A stretch of 64,000 bases of DNA from Anabaena sp. UHCC 0187 (lineage in GTDB: Bacteria > Cyanobacteriota > Cyanobacteriia > Cyanobacteriales > Nostocaceae): the NCBI RefSeq assembly GCF_009712035.1, contig NZ_VILB01000020.1, forward strand, positions 38,670 to 102,669, written 5' to 3'. Positions within the stretch are counted from its first letter, which is position 1. Each line of letters begins with the position of its first letter. Shown in pieces: positions 47,402-56,425 of the stretch. The notes below the pieces were generated by a model. That model was given only the letters and a program-made list of their open reading frames with translations. It was not told the DNA's origin and did not search any database. The position numbers were made by a program, and so were the translations under genes.

Positions 47402-48391
47402 ATGAGTAAAATGCGTTCATTTATCTGTGGAGCAGTTGGTTTTGGTACTGCTGTATCTGTGATATGTTTTAATACCAATACAGTATTAAATCCCAAATTA
47501 TCATCCACTACGATTGCAGCTACTCCATTTAAGACCCTAGCTCAAAATACGTCTCAGTGTTCCAGAGAGGGAAGGACACAAGCCAGCATATCATTTGTTA
47601 ACGATACTAATCGTCAAGTTGATATTTATTGGGTGAATTATCAATGTGAAGAAGTTAAGTATTATACTCTCCGTCCAGGACAATCTTACAATCAACGGAC
47701 TTACATAACTCATCCTTGGCGTGTCCGTGACTCACAGACAGGCAGAATACTCAATGAAGTAGTGACTAGACAAAGAAATTCACAGTTGAGAGTTTCCAGA
47801 TCCCAGACTTCACCAAATTCACAGCCTAGTAATAGTAATAATACTGTTAATGCTAATAATTCAGTTGGTAATCAGCAAGAATGTAATGGTCAGCAAATTT
47901 TAACTTCTAGATCCTGTGTTGGGGATGGTCTAGATTCTGAAGAACAGCGTTTATACAATTTAGTCAATCAATATCGCGCCCAAAATGGTCTACCTGCAAT
48001 TCCCTTTTCTCCATCTTTAAGTTTGGTGGCAAATCGTCATGTGCAAGACTTACAAAAAAATATCAAAACAGTAACACACGGTTGGAGTAATTGTCCTTAT
48101 AATGCCTCTAACCAAGCAACCTATGATTGTATGTGGAAAGCTCCCCAGCGTTTTGGAACTCCCTATCCTGGTAATGGTTACGAAAATGTTCATGGTGGTT
48201 CAGGGGGATATAAAGCTAATGCAAATTCCGCTTTAGAGTCTTGGAAAACCAGCAGTGCCCATAATGCAGTTATTCTCAATCAAGGTATGTGGCAAAATAG
48301 ACCCTGGCAAGCCTTGGGAATAGGTATTTATGGGGGCTATGCTGTTCTGTGGTTTGGAGAGGAAGTTGACCCTGCTGCATCTTCTCGATAG
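47402..48391 (+). CDS. Secreted VHL-beta plus CAP (SCP) domain protein
   Basis: 329 aa with an N-terminal signal. A VHL beta-domain (ASISFVNDTNRQVDIYWVNY...YTLRPGQSYNQRTYITHPWRVRD) precedes an Asn/Ser linker and a CAP domain (LYNLVNQYRAQNGLPAIPFSPSLSLVANRHVQDLQ, HGWSNC, GYENVHGGSGGYKANANSALESW, ALGIGIYGGYAVLWFGEEVD). The His and Glu of the CAP cavity are present. Extracellular; function in sterol/lipid binding or signalling unknown. Confidence 0.85.
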   Translation: MSKMRSFICGAVGFGTAVSVICFNTNTVLNPKLSSTTIAATPFKTLAQNTSQCSREGRTQASISFVNDTNRQVDIYWVNYQCEEVKYYTLRPGQSYNQRTYITHPWRVRDSQTGRILNEVVTRQRNSQLRVSRSQTSPNSQPSNSNNTVNANNSVGNQQECNGQQILTSRSCVGDGLDSEEQRLYNLVNQYRAQNGLPAIPFSPSLSLVANRHVQDLQKNIKTVTHGWSNCPYNASNQATYDCMWKAPQRFGTPYPGNGYENVHGGSGGYKANANSALESWKTSSAHNAVILNQGMWQNRPWQALGIGIYGGYAVLWFGEEVDPAASSR

Positions 48392-48447
48392 ATTTGGTTT
48401 GTAGGTGATCGCTACTATCATAGTTTCCCTCAAAAACGGGGTGCAAT

Positions 48448-48474
48448 GACTACGGCGAGTGAAGCGATCGCTTA
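48448..48474. repeat. Palindromic extragenic repeat
   Basis: GACTACGGCGAGTGAAGCGATCGCT with a HIP1 octamer, same family. Confidence 0.5.
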
Positions 48475-48551
48475 GGTTTCCTCTTAGGAATTAGTTAGTG
48501 AATTATTGGTACTTTGTTATAATCATAAAATAACAGTTTAATTGAAAGCAA

Positions 48552-48764
48552 ATGAAGTTTTTATCAACGAGCTTGTTTGGACTAACAACTATATCATTCT
48601 TGTTTTATTGTTATCCACCTGCATTCGCATTTGTATTTAATAACGTTTCGGCTATGCTTCACAGTCGGTCAGAAAACACTATTGGTCCCCGCATCTATCT
48701 TATTTATGATGTAGATGAGAAAGGTTCTGATCAAGATAAACTTGACAAAAAAGTTTTTCCATAA
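48552..48764 (+). CDS. Small secreted hypothetical protein
   Basis: 70 aa. MKFLSTSLFGLTTISFLFYCYPPAFAF is a signal peptide; the rest is short and charged with an acidic ending. No family recognised. Confidence 0.5.
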   Translation: MKFLSTSLFGLTTISFLFYCYPPAFAFVFNNVSAMLHSRSENTIGPRIYLIYDVDEKGSDQDKLDKKVFP

Positions 48765-48799
48765 CTTGAATGTTGCAAAACCACTATCAGGTTTACCAA

Positions 48800-49123
48800 T
48801 CAGCCTGTACCCTTAGTTTCTGCCATTAGCCAATTTAGGTAATCCTGATTTCCTTGTTCAATTGGTAAAGCCACCACACAAGGTACTTCATAAGAATGCA
48901 CTGATTTCACCTTTTCCGTTAATTCTGCAAATAAATCACGGCGGGATTTCATAATTAAAATAGCTTCTTTTTCTACTTGCAATTCACCGTTCCACCAATA
49001 AATACTGTCCATACCGTTAATTATGTTGGCACAGGCAGCAAGACGGGCTTCTACTACGGCTTTACCTACGTTAAGGGCTTCGGCACGGTCTTTACAAGTG
49101 ACGTAAACAAAAATAAATTCCAT
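48800..49123 (-). CDS. cutA: CutA1 divalent-cation tolerance protein
   Basis: 107 aa. The typical trimeric CutA1 fold: VYVTCKDRAEALNVGKAVVEARLAACANIINGMDSIYWWNGELQVEKEAILIMKSRRD, then VHSYEVPCVVALPIEQGNQDYLNWL. Conserved Cys and Trp-Trp present. Binds copper and other metals; role in signalling is debated. Confidence 0.93.
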   Translation of the reverse strand: MEFIFVYVTCKDRAEALNVGKAVVEARLAACANIINGMDSIYWWNGELQVEKEAILIMKSRRDLFAELTEKVKSVHSYEVPCVVALPIEQGNQDYLNWLMAETKGTG

Positions 49124-49212
49124 GTTTTGACTATTAAATGGTTATTATATCTGTTTGGGGTGCTTATTGATAATTTTCTTGGGAGAAATATCGAGCAATA
49201 CCCACACTGAAC

Positions 49213-49245
49213 AAAGCGATTCTTGCGGAGTGCTTCACTACGTCA
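49213..49245. repeat. Palindromic extragenic repeat
   Basis: GCGATTCTTGCGGAGTGCTTCACTACGTC: same family, diverged. Confidence 0.5.
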
Positions 49246-49358
49246 AAGTTAAAGCATTGTATCTAAAGACATAATTCAATTTATGACCCTAGACTCAAGC
49301 ATTGAGCAGACCAATATAGCAATATTGAATTATTTAGCACTGATTAATGAGGTTTATT

Positions 49359-49721
49359 ATGATTATCTCAAATCCAGTTGACAAAACCGCAAATATTAGT
49401 TTTCAAAAAGACACACTACTTATAGAATTAACTGCTGAAGAGTCTTCTAGTATTGTTGGAGGGTTTACAATTAGAAATGATTCAGGAGGTACAAGGCGTT
49501 TTTATAATTTAGGGGCAAATGTACCAGCGCAAGTGCAAACTTTACAACCTAATACAGAAGGCACTTATGATGGAGAATACATTATATATAACACATCAAA
49601 GACCGGATTTGAACCTGTATTAGTAAAAGTAGATCCCACAAAAACAGCAACTTTTCGTCAGGAAGGAAATGGTATAACTGTTGCTACTGATACTCCCAGT
49701 CTTTACATTTACAAGGGGTAA
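49359..49721 (+). CDS. Possible double-glycine leader (RiPP/bacteriocin-like) peptide
   Basis: 120 aa from ATG 49359 (GAGG Shine-Dalgarno). ELTAEESSSIVGG near residues 24-36 is a typical leader ending (helical E-L-T-x-E-E, then hydrophobic-GG), as in nif11- and double-glycine-type leaders. The following about 80 residues are beta-rich with no Cys. No maturation enzyme or PCAT transporter is in view, so it could simply be a secreted or carrier-tagged protein. Confidence 0.55.
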   Translation: MIISNPVDKTANISFQKDTLLIELTAEESSSIVGGFTIRNDSGGTRRFYNLGANVPAQVQTLQPNTEGTYDGEYIIYNTSKTGFEPVLVKVDPTKTATFRQEGNGITVATDTPSLYIYKG

Positions 49722-49776
49722 TATTTAATTTTATCTCTTGGAGTACAACGATTTCTTAGGGTTTTCTCTCAAGAAT

Positions 49777-49835
49777 TGCGATAGCGAAGTGCTGTTGTAA
49801 ATAGTTCGCTATTGCCAAGCACTTCGTAGGAATCA
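49777..49835. repeat. Palindromic extragenic repeat with insertion
   Basis: TGCGATAGCGAAGTGCT ... AGCACTTCGTAGGAATCA, a long imperfect palindrome. Confidence 0.6.
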
Positions 49836-49983
49836 TTAAATTTTAGGACTATCAGAATAGATTCAGAAATTCCGTAACAACATCTATAGGACGATTGTAA
49901 CACTCACCAGCATCATCATGTAATAAAACTCTGTCTCTTCTTTATTAACTATCGCTTTCTATTCTCGTCCTAACTTTGTAGAT

Positions 49984-50634
49984 TCAAGATTTATCATTAG
50001 TTTTGTGCTTTGGTCTTCTAAAAATACATTCATAAATCCCCCGACGGTCAGCATCAGGACCAGTTAATGCTCTCCTGGCAGACACTAATTCCCAGCCTTC
50101 ATTACCCATACGGTTCATACCGCTATCAAAAATAACATCTTCAAAACTTTCAATTTTATAATCCCATTCTACAGTTTTGGGTTGTTGTTCCCACCAAAGA
50201 TTAAAAACTAGGATTCCTAATATTCCTCCCAGAAGTATAGTATTGATTATTTCCCTGAACTGAATTAAAATATTAAATATATCAAACTTTGATTTAGATG
50301 TAGAATTGTTTTCTGTGTTAACAACTGGTTTTAGGATCTCGGTTTGTAAATTAATAGTTTGTCTCCAAACAGGGTTTTTATTACCAGTTATTTGTCCACG
50401 AATATACAGCCTTTTTACTGTTGGTAATTTTAATTTTTCTATGGCTTTATTCACATAATCAATAAAGAATGATTGTTCTATAGTTTCCTTGGATTCCCCA
50501 ATCACGGTTATACTTTCACCTGTGATATTTATTTGAACTGTGATTCCTTTAGGTAGCAAGGCTTTGTTCATTAGGGTAGCAATAGCTTGAACATCCCCCT
50601 GTTTAGCCAGTTCCAAAGTGTTTTGTGCAGTCAT
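49984..50634 (-). CDS. Membrane-associated hypothetical protein
   Basis: 216 aa. A beta-strand part (ALLPKGITVQINITGESITVIGESKETIEQSFF) and a membrane segment near residue 140 (IINTILLGGILGILVFNLWW), then a DUF4177-like ending (EWDYKIESFEDVIFDSGMNRMGNEGWELVSARRA...YECIFRRPK). The start overlaps no other gene; the stop of the following 158-aa protein is 3 bp away. Function unknown. Confidence 0.68.
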   Translation of the reverse strand: MTAQNTLELAKQGDVQAIATLMNKALLPKGITVQINITGESITVIGESKETIEQSFFIDYVNKAIEKLKLPTVKRLYIRGQITGNKNPVWRQTINLQTEILKPVVNTENNSTSKSKFDIFNILIQFREIINTILLGGILGILVFNLWWEQQPKTVEWDYKIESFEDVIFDSGMNRMGNEGWELVSARRALTGPDADRRGIYECIFRRPKHKTNDKS

Positions 50635-50636
50635 GA

Positions 50637-51113
50637 TTATTTATCCCTAACAGTAGTTTGCCCTGGTAATCTTGGTGGTACAGGTGGTGGTGTCCTTGGT
50701 AATGATGGTGAATTGAGTTGTCGTGCTAATGTCAAAACCCTAGTTCTAAATCCCTCTACATCCTGGGTTTTTTTGTAAAACACAATAATACTAATATTGG
50801 TGGTGTAAATTATCAGCCAATTTTGTTTGATGAAAAAGTAAAGGATGAGGAAAATAATACCAATACCCCAGGGAAGGGTAAAGATACCCAAGCCTAATAA
50901 CCAACTTAATGGACCAGAGGCAATTTCAATAGATTTGACATCTTGAATCCGGGTTTGAATGTCCTTTTTTTCTAGTTTGTAATATGATTCAGTGTTAGTA
51001 TGAAGCAAATCACCAACAATTTTAATTTTCAATCTGCCACTACCAGGAACAATCAAATTACCCCAAAGTAATCCGGGTTTACCGTTGATTTCTATGTTTG
51101 AATTTTCTCTCAT
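50637..51113 (-). CDS. PH-like membrane protein
   Basis: 158 aa, ATG 51113, inside the first copy of a 45-bp duplication. N-terminal beta-strands (GSGRLKIKIVGDLLH), a hydrophobic central region (WLLGLGIFTLPWGIGIIFLILYFFIK), then a beta strand and a Pro tail. Seems partner of the 49984 gene. Confidence 0.66.
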   Translation of the reverse strand: MRENSNIEINGKPGLLWGNLIVPGSGRLKIKIVGDLLHTNTESYYKLEKKDIQTRIQDVKSIEIASGPLSWLLGLGIFTLPWGIGIIFLILYFFIKQNWLIIYTTNISIIVFYKKTQDVEGFRTRVLTLARQLNSPSLPRTPPPVPPRLPGQTTVRDK

Positions 51114-51197
51114 TTAAAATCCTCCCACTTTTGATAATGCTGACTCAATCCGTCTCATTTAAAATCCTCCCACTTTTGATAATGCTGACTCAATCCG
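51108..51197. repeat. Perfect 45-bp tandem duplication across a gene junction
   Basis: 51108-51152 and 51153-51197 are identical. The unit includes the helicase's last codons (SALSKVGGF-stop) and the start ATG of the following gene, so the original stop-ATG contact became a 45-bp spacer with a 14-codon ORF. Confidence 0.88.
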
Positions 51198-52997
51198 ATT
51201 GGTAAACTCTGAGGAACGATGACAGGTAATAATCAATTGTTCCATTGCCCTGGTCATTGCTACATACATTAACCTTGTTTCTTCTGCTAACTCCTGGTTT
51301 TCATTGGGCATATAACCAACACCGGGAATACACACTATGGGAAACTCTAACCCCTTACTTGAGTGCATCGTTATCAGTTTTATACTTTGTTCATCAGGGT
51401 TATAATTCCGACTATCATTATTGGCATTCACCCACTCAATAGGTATGTGCATTCGTTGGAAGTCTTGACATAAGCGATCGCCCATAAACTTTACCCGATA
51501 GATAATAGCGATTTCGTTCCAGGGTGTACCCCGTTCATGTAGTTGTTGTAATCGTTGGGCTAGGTATTCTACCTCATGTTGGAAGCTGTGGAGTTTGATT
51601 AAATCTGGCATTGTTCCCTGTCGTCCCGCACTGGTAGGTTGCAGCAACACCACTTGATCATCATCTCCCGTGGTCGGTGTCATCACTTCCTTGGCAAATT
51701 CGTAGGCCACCCCCAACACCTGTTCTGTATTGCGGTAATTGAGTTTTAGTACCGTGCTGCGTCCCCGTGCCTGAATACCAACGCTCTTAAAGCTAAATTT
51801 CTTACTGCGTTTTTCACCGTATAAGTTTTGGGCATCGTCATACAGTACAAGCAAAGAATTAGTTTCCGGGTTTACCATCTGCGCGATTAACTTTAGCCAT
51901 TCTGGTTTAAAGTCGTGTCCTTCATCTAACATCACAGCGTCATAAGTACCGCTGGGTATTTTGCCAGCATCAACCGCACAGATTACACGGTTTACCAGTT
52001 CTTCTATGTAAGCTTCCCCTTGATATTCTGTGGATTCAGGTTTGGGGATGTTGTATTTCTTTAGTAGATCCATGCACCACCCATGAAAATGTCGAACTTT
52101 GACACGACTGATTTTATTGGGTTCTTGAATCATTTGCCTTAACTTAGCAGCAAGGGAAACATTAAAACACAACACTAAAATAGGTTTATTATTTTGTGCA
52201 AGGTGTTGACAACGATAACTTAAAATCATGGTTTTCCCAGAACCAGCGACACCGTGAATTACCCGATGTCCGTCACCCAAACTGCGGGCTAATTGTTCCT
52301 GTTGCAAGTCCATGATTTGCAGAATGTTTAGTGGCAGGGGTGCTTCAGTTTCAACATTAAACAAGGATAATTGTGTGATACGTATGTCTGGGAATATATG
52401 CCACCGGATTCTATCAATTTGCTTGTTGGTTAGGGTTTTATTAAAGTTATATGCTGATAAATCCCAAAGTCGTTGTTGAAATTCCCCAGGGTCGGTACTT
52501 GGTAACATTTCATCTTTGCAGATAATTAAATGTTCTTCAAATACTGCGGGGAGTTCGCTATTATTAAAATCCTTGCGGTTGATGTTAGTTAAAACTACAC
52601 CGTAACCGTAGGGAATAATTAACTTACCTTGATATTCTCCCTGTTGAACTAAACTGTCATCTTTTTCTAGTAATTGGTTGACTGCTAGGGCATAATCTCT
52701 GGCCTGTTGTAATGGGTGCTTGACTTCCTTGATTCCATCTTCAGTAATTATGGTGAATAGGGAAGGATTAACAGTTTGAATAGTGTTCAGTTTCCAATCT
52801 TTGACCTCCAGAATGAATAAACCCCGACTAGGATGTAAAACTATGAAATCAGGGTGTAATTGTTTTTTACCGATGGGTACGTCATACCACAATAGGTAAT
52901 CATCATCTAGTTTTTCCTCCATGCGCTGCGCTAACCTCTTTTCACCGGAGGTCATTCTGGAACTACAACTACTAAATGAAGGAATCAGTGTGGCCAT
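51159..52997 (-). CDS. NERD-domain UvrD-like helicase
   Basis: 612 aa. A NERD nuclease-related domain (ERLLWYDVPIG-like: LLWYDVPIGKKQLHPDFIVLHPSRGLFILEVKDWKL, residues 35-75) leads into an SF1 helicase: Walker A GVAGSGKTMIL near residue 250, DEGHD box VMLDEGHDFKPEW, and LEFPIVCIPGV, EETRLMYVAMTRA motif VI. Likely an antiphage or DNA-processing enzyme; it belongs to a defence-like island. Confidence 0.86.
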   Translation of the reverse strand: MATLIPSFSSCSSRMTSGEKRLAQRMEEKLDDDYLLWYDVPIGKKQLHPDFIVLHPSRGLFILEVKDWKLNTIQTVNPSLFTIITEDGIKEVKHPLQQARDYALAVNQLLEKDDSLVQQGEYQGKLIIPYGYGVVLTNINRKDFNNSELPAVFEEHLIICKDEMLPSTDPGEFQQRLWDLSAYNFNKTLTNKQIDRIRWHIFPDIRITQLSLFNVETEAPLPLNILQIMDLQQEQLARSLGDGHRVIHGVAGSGKTMILSYRCQHLAQNNKPILVLCFNVSLAAKLRQMIQEPNKISRVKVRHFHGWCMDLLKKYNIPKPESTEYQGEAYIEELVNRVICAVDAGKIPSGTYDAVMLDEGHDFKPEWLKLIAQMVNPETNSLLVLYDDAQNLYGEKRSKKFSFKSVGIQARGRSTVLKLNYRNTEQVLGVAYEFAKEVMTPTTGDDDQVVLLQPTSAGRQGTMPDLIKLHSFQHEVEYLAQRLQQLHERGTPWNEIAIIYRVKFMGDRLCQDFQRMHIPIEWVNANNDSRNYNPDEQSIKLITMHSSKGLEFPIVCIPGVGYMPNENQELAEETRLMYVAMTRAMEQLIITCHRSSEFTNRIESALSKVGGF

Positions 52998-53006
52998 AAT
53001 TTGGGG

Positions 53007-53022
53007 TTTCCTCTAAGAATTT
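53007..53022. repeat. Dispersed short repeat copy
   Basis: TTTCCTCTAAGAATTT; on the minus strand its AGAGGAAA lies 13 bases before the helicase ATG. Confidence 0.7.
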
Positions 53023-53070
53023 GGGGGGCTAAATGTGGGTGATCGCTGATGGTGATCGATCTGGTACTAA

Positions 53071-53904
53071 CTATTTCCAAGAGTAAATACCCCCCCGACG
53101 TAAAAAAGCATCTATATTCCAACCAACTTGAGCGAGGGCAGCACTTACACCTACTTTCAATATTGGTGAACTGTATGAATGCCCATTGTTTTTAGTGATG
53201 TTGTAAAACTGCCCTTGTGGATTGACCATTATGTAGGAATCTTTCATCAAGTCATTTGATTCTGGAATAACTTGAAATCCTTCGTTTATAAGGGGTTGGT
53301 GTCGTTCAATAAATTCTTGAAACTGTTGTGGTGATATCAGCAGTTCCTCAACGCTACCATCATTTTGACCCTGTACTGGTAACACTTGAAAGATTTTCCA
53401 TCGTTCTGGATGCACCCGCCTGACAAAAGTTGACATATTTTCTTGGTGGTTCAAGCGTGTAACTACTGTATTAAGTTTAACGCGGATACCGTATTGATGT
53501 AACTTATCAAATAAAGCAATTGATTGTATTACATGATTACCATTCCCCCGTCCTAAATCTTTTTGGACTGCTTCAGAAGCAGAATCCACCGATAATGCAA
53601 CCCAATCAATTTCATGAGCGTGTTTTTCTAGTAATTGAGTCATTCGCGCACCATTACTCACAAGGCTGGTTATAAATCCTAAACGATGCGATTCAGCTAC
53701 AAGTTCACCAATGTTAGGGTGTAGTGTTGGTTCTCCCCCAGCAAAGTTAAGTTTCTCTGCTCCTGCTTCACGTAATAAGAAAAGAAGATGTTTAGCATCG
53801 TTTAAAGTTAAAGCTCCTTCGATATCAGGAAAAGTAGCAAAACAAAATCGACAATGATAATTGCATGGTTTCCACAGATGAAAATTTACAGAAATTGGTT
53901 TCAT
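53071..53904 (-). CDS. Prokaryotic viperin (pVip), radical-SAM antiviral enzyme
   Basis: 277 aa, close to the usual length. Radical-SAM cluster cysteines C14, C18, C21 (WKPCNYHCRFCF), SAM-binding NFAGGEPTLHP, and NTVVTRLNHQENM...RWKIFQVLPVQGQN, a clear viperin block. The C-terminal YIMVNPQGQFY is also viperin-like. Viperin dehydrates CTP or other NTPs to chain-terminating ddh-nucleotides. A nucleotide kinase follows directly, as in many pVip operons. Confidence 0.87.
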   Translation of the reverse strand: MKPISVNFHLWKPCNYHCRFCFATFPDIEGALTLNDAKHLLFLLREAGAEKLNFAGGEPTLHPNIGELVAESHRLGFITSLVSNGARMTQLLEKHAHEIDWVALSVDSASEAVQKDLGRGNGNHVIQSIALFDKLHQYGIRVKLNTVVTRLNHQENMSTFVRRVHPERWKIFQVLPVQGQNDGSVEELLISPQQFQEFIERHQPLINEGFQVIPESNDLMKDSYIMVNPQGQFYNITKNNGHSYSSPILKVGVSAALAQVGWNIDAFLRRGGIYSWK

Positions 53905-53939
53905 GATAATTTTTTTGATAAATCAAACTTTGAAGTTAG

Positions 53940-54572
53940 CTAATTTACATCGAAATTTATAGACCTTATTATTGGTATACTTTCGCTAATTTTGCATAGT
54001 TCCCAGCACAAATTAGAATATGCTTGCTCAGGATTTGAATTAGTTGTATCAATTTGTATGATTGGTATATTAACTAATGCAAATATACGTTTGTATGATT
54101 CATCAAGATTATATTCAAGAGAAACTTTATCGCCATACCATTGTATAGGAATGTTCTGACTTCGTTGGGTAATACGCTGATTAATTGTTGACTGGGATGC
54201 TGTTACATAAACAATGACATCAGGTAGTAAAAATTCTTGTTCTGATTGCAGTATATGTAGATAAGAAGACAAGTCTTGTTTCATCAACAGACTATGATAA
54301 GCAAAAGTAGAGAACACATATCTATCAGCCACAACCCCTAAATCATTCAATTTTAGTTTGTATTCATAACTACGTAAAATGTTGCACAAACTATAAAAAT
54401 GGAATGTGCTAATTGGGGAATTAGTTGCGGCTATTTGTTTCCGCAAAGAAATTAATTCAGGTGGTATGCTACCGTAATAATCAAAATTTTGCTGCTTTGC
54501 AAATAGTTCTGCTAAAGTGGTTTTACCAGCCCCGTCTAATCCTTCAAATGCTAAAAAAGGAAACTTTTTCAT
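53940..54572 (-). CDS. Thymidylate-kinase-like nucleotide kinase of the pVip pair
   Basis: 210 aa. Walker A FEGLDGAGKTT (residues 9-19), DRYVFSTFAYHSLL (DRY substrate motif), and QRITQRSQNIP. Like CMPK2 beside eukaryotic viperin, such kinases raise the NTP pool or phosphorylate the modified nucleotide. Located 35 bp before pVip, same strand, so a likely operon. Confidence 0.8.
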   Translation of the reverse strand: MKKFPFLAFEGLDGAGKTTLAELFAKQQNFDYYGSIPPELISLRKQIAATNSPISTFHFYSLCNILRSYEYKLKLNDLGVVADRYVFSTFAYHSLLMKQDLSSYLHILQSEQEFLLPDVIVYVTASQSTINQRITQRSQNIPIQWYGDKVSLEYNLDESYKRIFALVNIPIIQIDTTNSNPEQAYSNLCWELCKISESIPIIRSINFDVN

Positions 54573-54677
54573 AGGTTAAAATTATCTCAACAGACAATAT
54601 AGGACTCTAGTTTGATTACTGAAAAGCTTTTTACCTTGCTATTGCGTTCTCCTAAGAATGAAGTGAGCAATGCTTAT

Positions 54678-54709
54678 GGCGATTCCTACGGAGTGCTTCG
54701 CTATCGCAA
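54678..54709. repeat. Palindromic extragenic repeat, copy identical to 60377 (inverted)
   Basis: GGCGATTCCTACGGAGTGCT TCGCTATCGCAA: 32 bases, exact reverse complement of the copy near 60 kb. Confidence 0.75.
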
Positions 54710-54710
54710 A

Positions 54711-55940
54711 TTAATCTTCACTTTCCAATTGTGGTGGGGAGTTCAAAGCATTTTCCATCAAGTCAACAATGGAGTTTTTAGTATTGTATAATATTACTAA
54801 ATGCTCCCTTGCCCTCGTCATAGCAGTGTAAATACCAGCTTTTTCTTGAAAATCGGTATCTGGGTTATCAGGGTATTCATTAGCCATGTCTAAACCAGCA
54901 ATAATAACAGCATCAAATTCAACACCTTTGAGGGCATTCCAAGAGTCAACAATTATAAAAGGTCTATCTACCACATTCATGTTTCTATCTGTAGAACCTC
55001 TGGGGGCGTGATGTTGAATATTTAGCTTTGATAATTCTGCACTAATTAAATTTTTGAGTTGCCAATTTTGTGGATGGACTAAAACACCAATGGAAGATTC
55101 TTTATAACTTGATAATGCTAATTTAACTTGTTGGGCAACTGTTGAAGGCATTTCATGATTGGGAATTTGTAGTAGTAAAGGTTGAATATTTGAACTTCTG
55201 GATTTTTTGGTTTTCGGTTCAATAATATCCCCAATTCTACCTCCAGCTTGTTCTTTTTTGGAAACTTTTATGTTAGCATCAGACAATGATGTAAGTATAA
55301 AATGCCAAGCCAATTCAAGAATTTCTGGGGAGTTTCTATAATTAACATCAAAGATTTGAGAACGACCTACAACATCAATTCCCAGTTTACGCCATGACCA
55401 ATCCGGTTTTCTTCTATGAGACTGACCATAAACAGATTGAGTGTTATCATAAACAAAAAAGAGAGAGTTGGTATCGTTATCTAATACTTCTAAAATAGCC
55501 CTAAACCACTCATCATAAAAGTCTTGGGCTTCATCTATTAAAATGGCTTGGTATTTTAAATGTGATTTTTGAGCTAAATCTATAATTTGCGCCCTTAGTT
55601 CATCATTATTATCAAATTCGTAACTATACTTTAAACTACGATAAGCCCAACTATGAAATGTTTGACAGGTGACTTGTCTATTAATGCCTTTTTCTGCTAG
55701 TTTTGAGGTAAGCCAACCATTCATGAAACGATTGTAACTAAGAATCAAAATATCATCATATTCATCAATGATTTTCTCAACTCTGTTTCTCAATACTAAG
55801 GATTTACCAGAACCAGCAATACCCCGAACCATTGCGTGTTTCTTGGTATTCATATTTCTGACTTTGGTTTGTTCTTTGTCTAAGTCTTCTCTGAGTAATC
55901 TTTGATTAATCGTGTGTTGAAAATCTATCCATTGACTCAT
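54711..55940 (-). CDS. SF1 (UvrD-like) helicase
   Basis: 409 aa from ATG 55940 (AGGA Shine-Dalgarno), shorter than usual, without NERD. Walker A VRGIAGSGKSLVL near residue 45, DEAQD box ILIDEAQDFYDEW, GVEFDAVIIAGL, YTAMTRAREHLVIL. Lies just behind the kinase-pVip pair, and could be a further part of the defence system. Confidence 0.82.
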   Translation of the reverse strand: MSQWIDFQHTINQRLLREDLDKEQTKVRNMNTKKHAMVRGIAGSGKSLVLRNRVEKIIDEYDDILILSYNRFMNGWLTSKLAEKGINRQVTCQTFHSWAYRSLKYSYEFDNNDELRAQIIDLAQKSHLKYQAILIDEAQDFYDEWFRAILEVLDNDTNSLFFVYDNTQSVYGQSHRRKPDWSWRKLGIDVVGRSQIFDVNYRNSPEILELAWHFILTSLSDANIKVSKKEQAGGRIGDIIEPKTKKSRSSNIQPLLLQIPNHEMPSTVAQQVKLALSSYKESSIGVLVHPQNWQLKNLISAELSKLNIQHHAPRGSTDRNMNVVDRPFIIVDSWNALKGVEFDAVIIAGLDMANEYPDNPDTDFQEKAGIYTAMTRAREHLVILYNTKNSIVDLMENALNSPPQLESED

Positions 55941-56060
55941 GTTATTAATCCTATGTAAATTACTATTCAAGGTGAACTAATTACTATGCACTAGATAATC
56001 ACTGACTTCAAAACTCAAGTTTTTGTATTATACGAATCCCTGGAAGACCCCTATTCCAAG

Positions 56061-56075
56061 TTTTCCTCTAAGAAT
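56061..56075. repeat. Dispersed short repeat copy
   Basis: TTTTCCTCTAAGAAT, 8 bp before the stop codon region of the 97-aa gene. Confidence 0.65.
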
Positions 56076-56082
56076 CAACAAA

Positions 56083-56376
56083 TCATACAAACCCCTCTTC
56101 CAACAACTCAATACCCTGAGTAGTAATTTTGTGTCTTTGACCAGAACCCCCGACGACCCTACTCCAACTCTCTGTGATTAATATTTCTTGTTCCCACCAA
56201 TAACTAAACCCCCCGTACATCCCTGGAATGGGAAACCAATGTTGTTCTTGATTCACGTTAAATTCTAGTTTGGGGAGTTCCAAGTTTTGACTGTTAATTA
56301 AATCCCCGGCACGTTGTCTCATTAGTTCATGAAAGTGATATTCAATTTGTTGTAGGGGTTCTGGTATCTGGTTCAT
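56083..56376 (-). CDS. Hypothetical cyanobacterial protein
   Basis: 97 aa with a Trp-rich middle (HWFPIPGMYGGFSYWWEQE...LITESWSRVVGGSGQRHKIT). Pattern suggests a compact beta domain. Conserved-looking in cyanobacteria from memory, function unknown. Confidence 0.62.
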   Translation of the reverse strand: MNQIPEPLQQIEYHFHELMRQRAGDLINSQNLELPKLEFNVNQEQHWFPIPGMYGGFSYWWEQEILITESWSRVVGGSGQRHKITTQGIELLEEGFV

Positions 56377-56425
56377 AAGATAAATATGATGTTGGGCGAT
56401 CGCTATATCTACAATTTTATGTATA

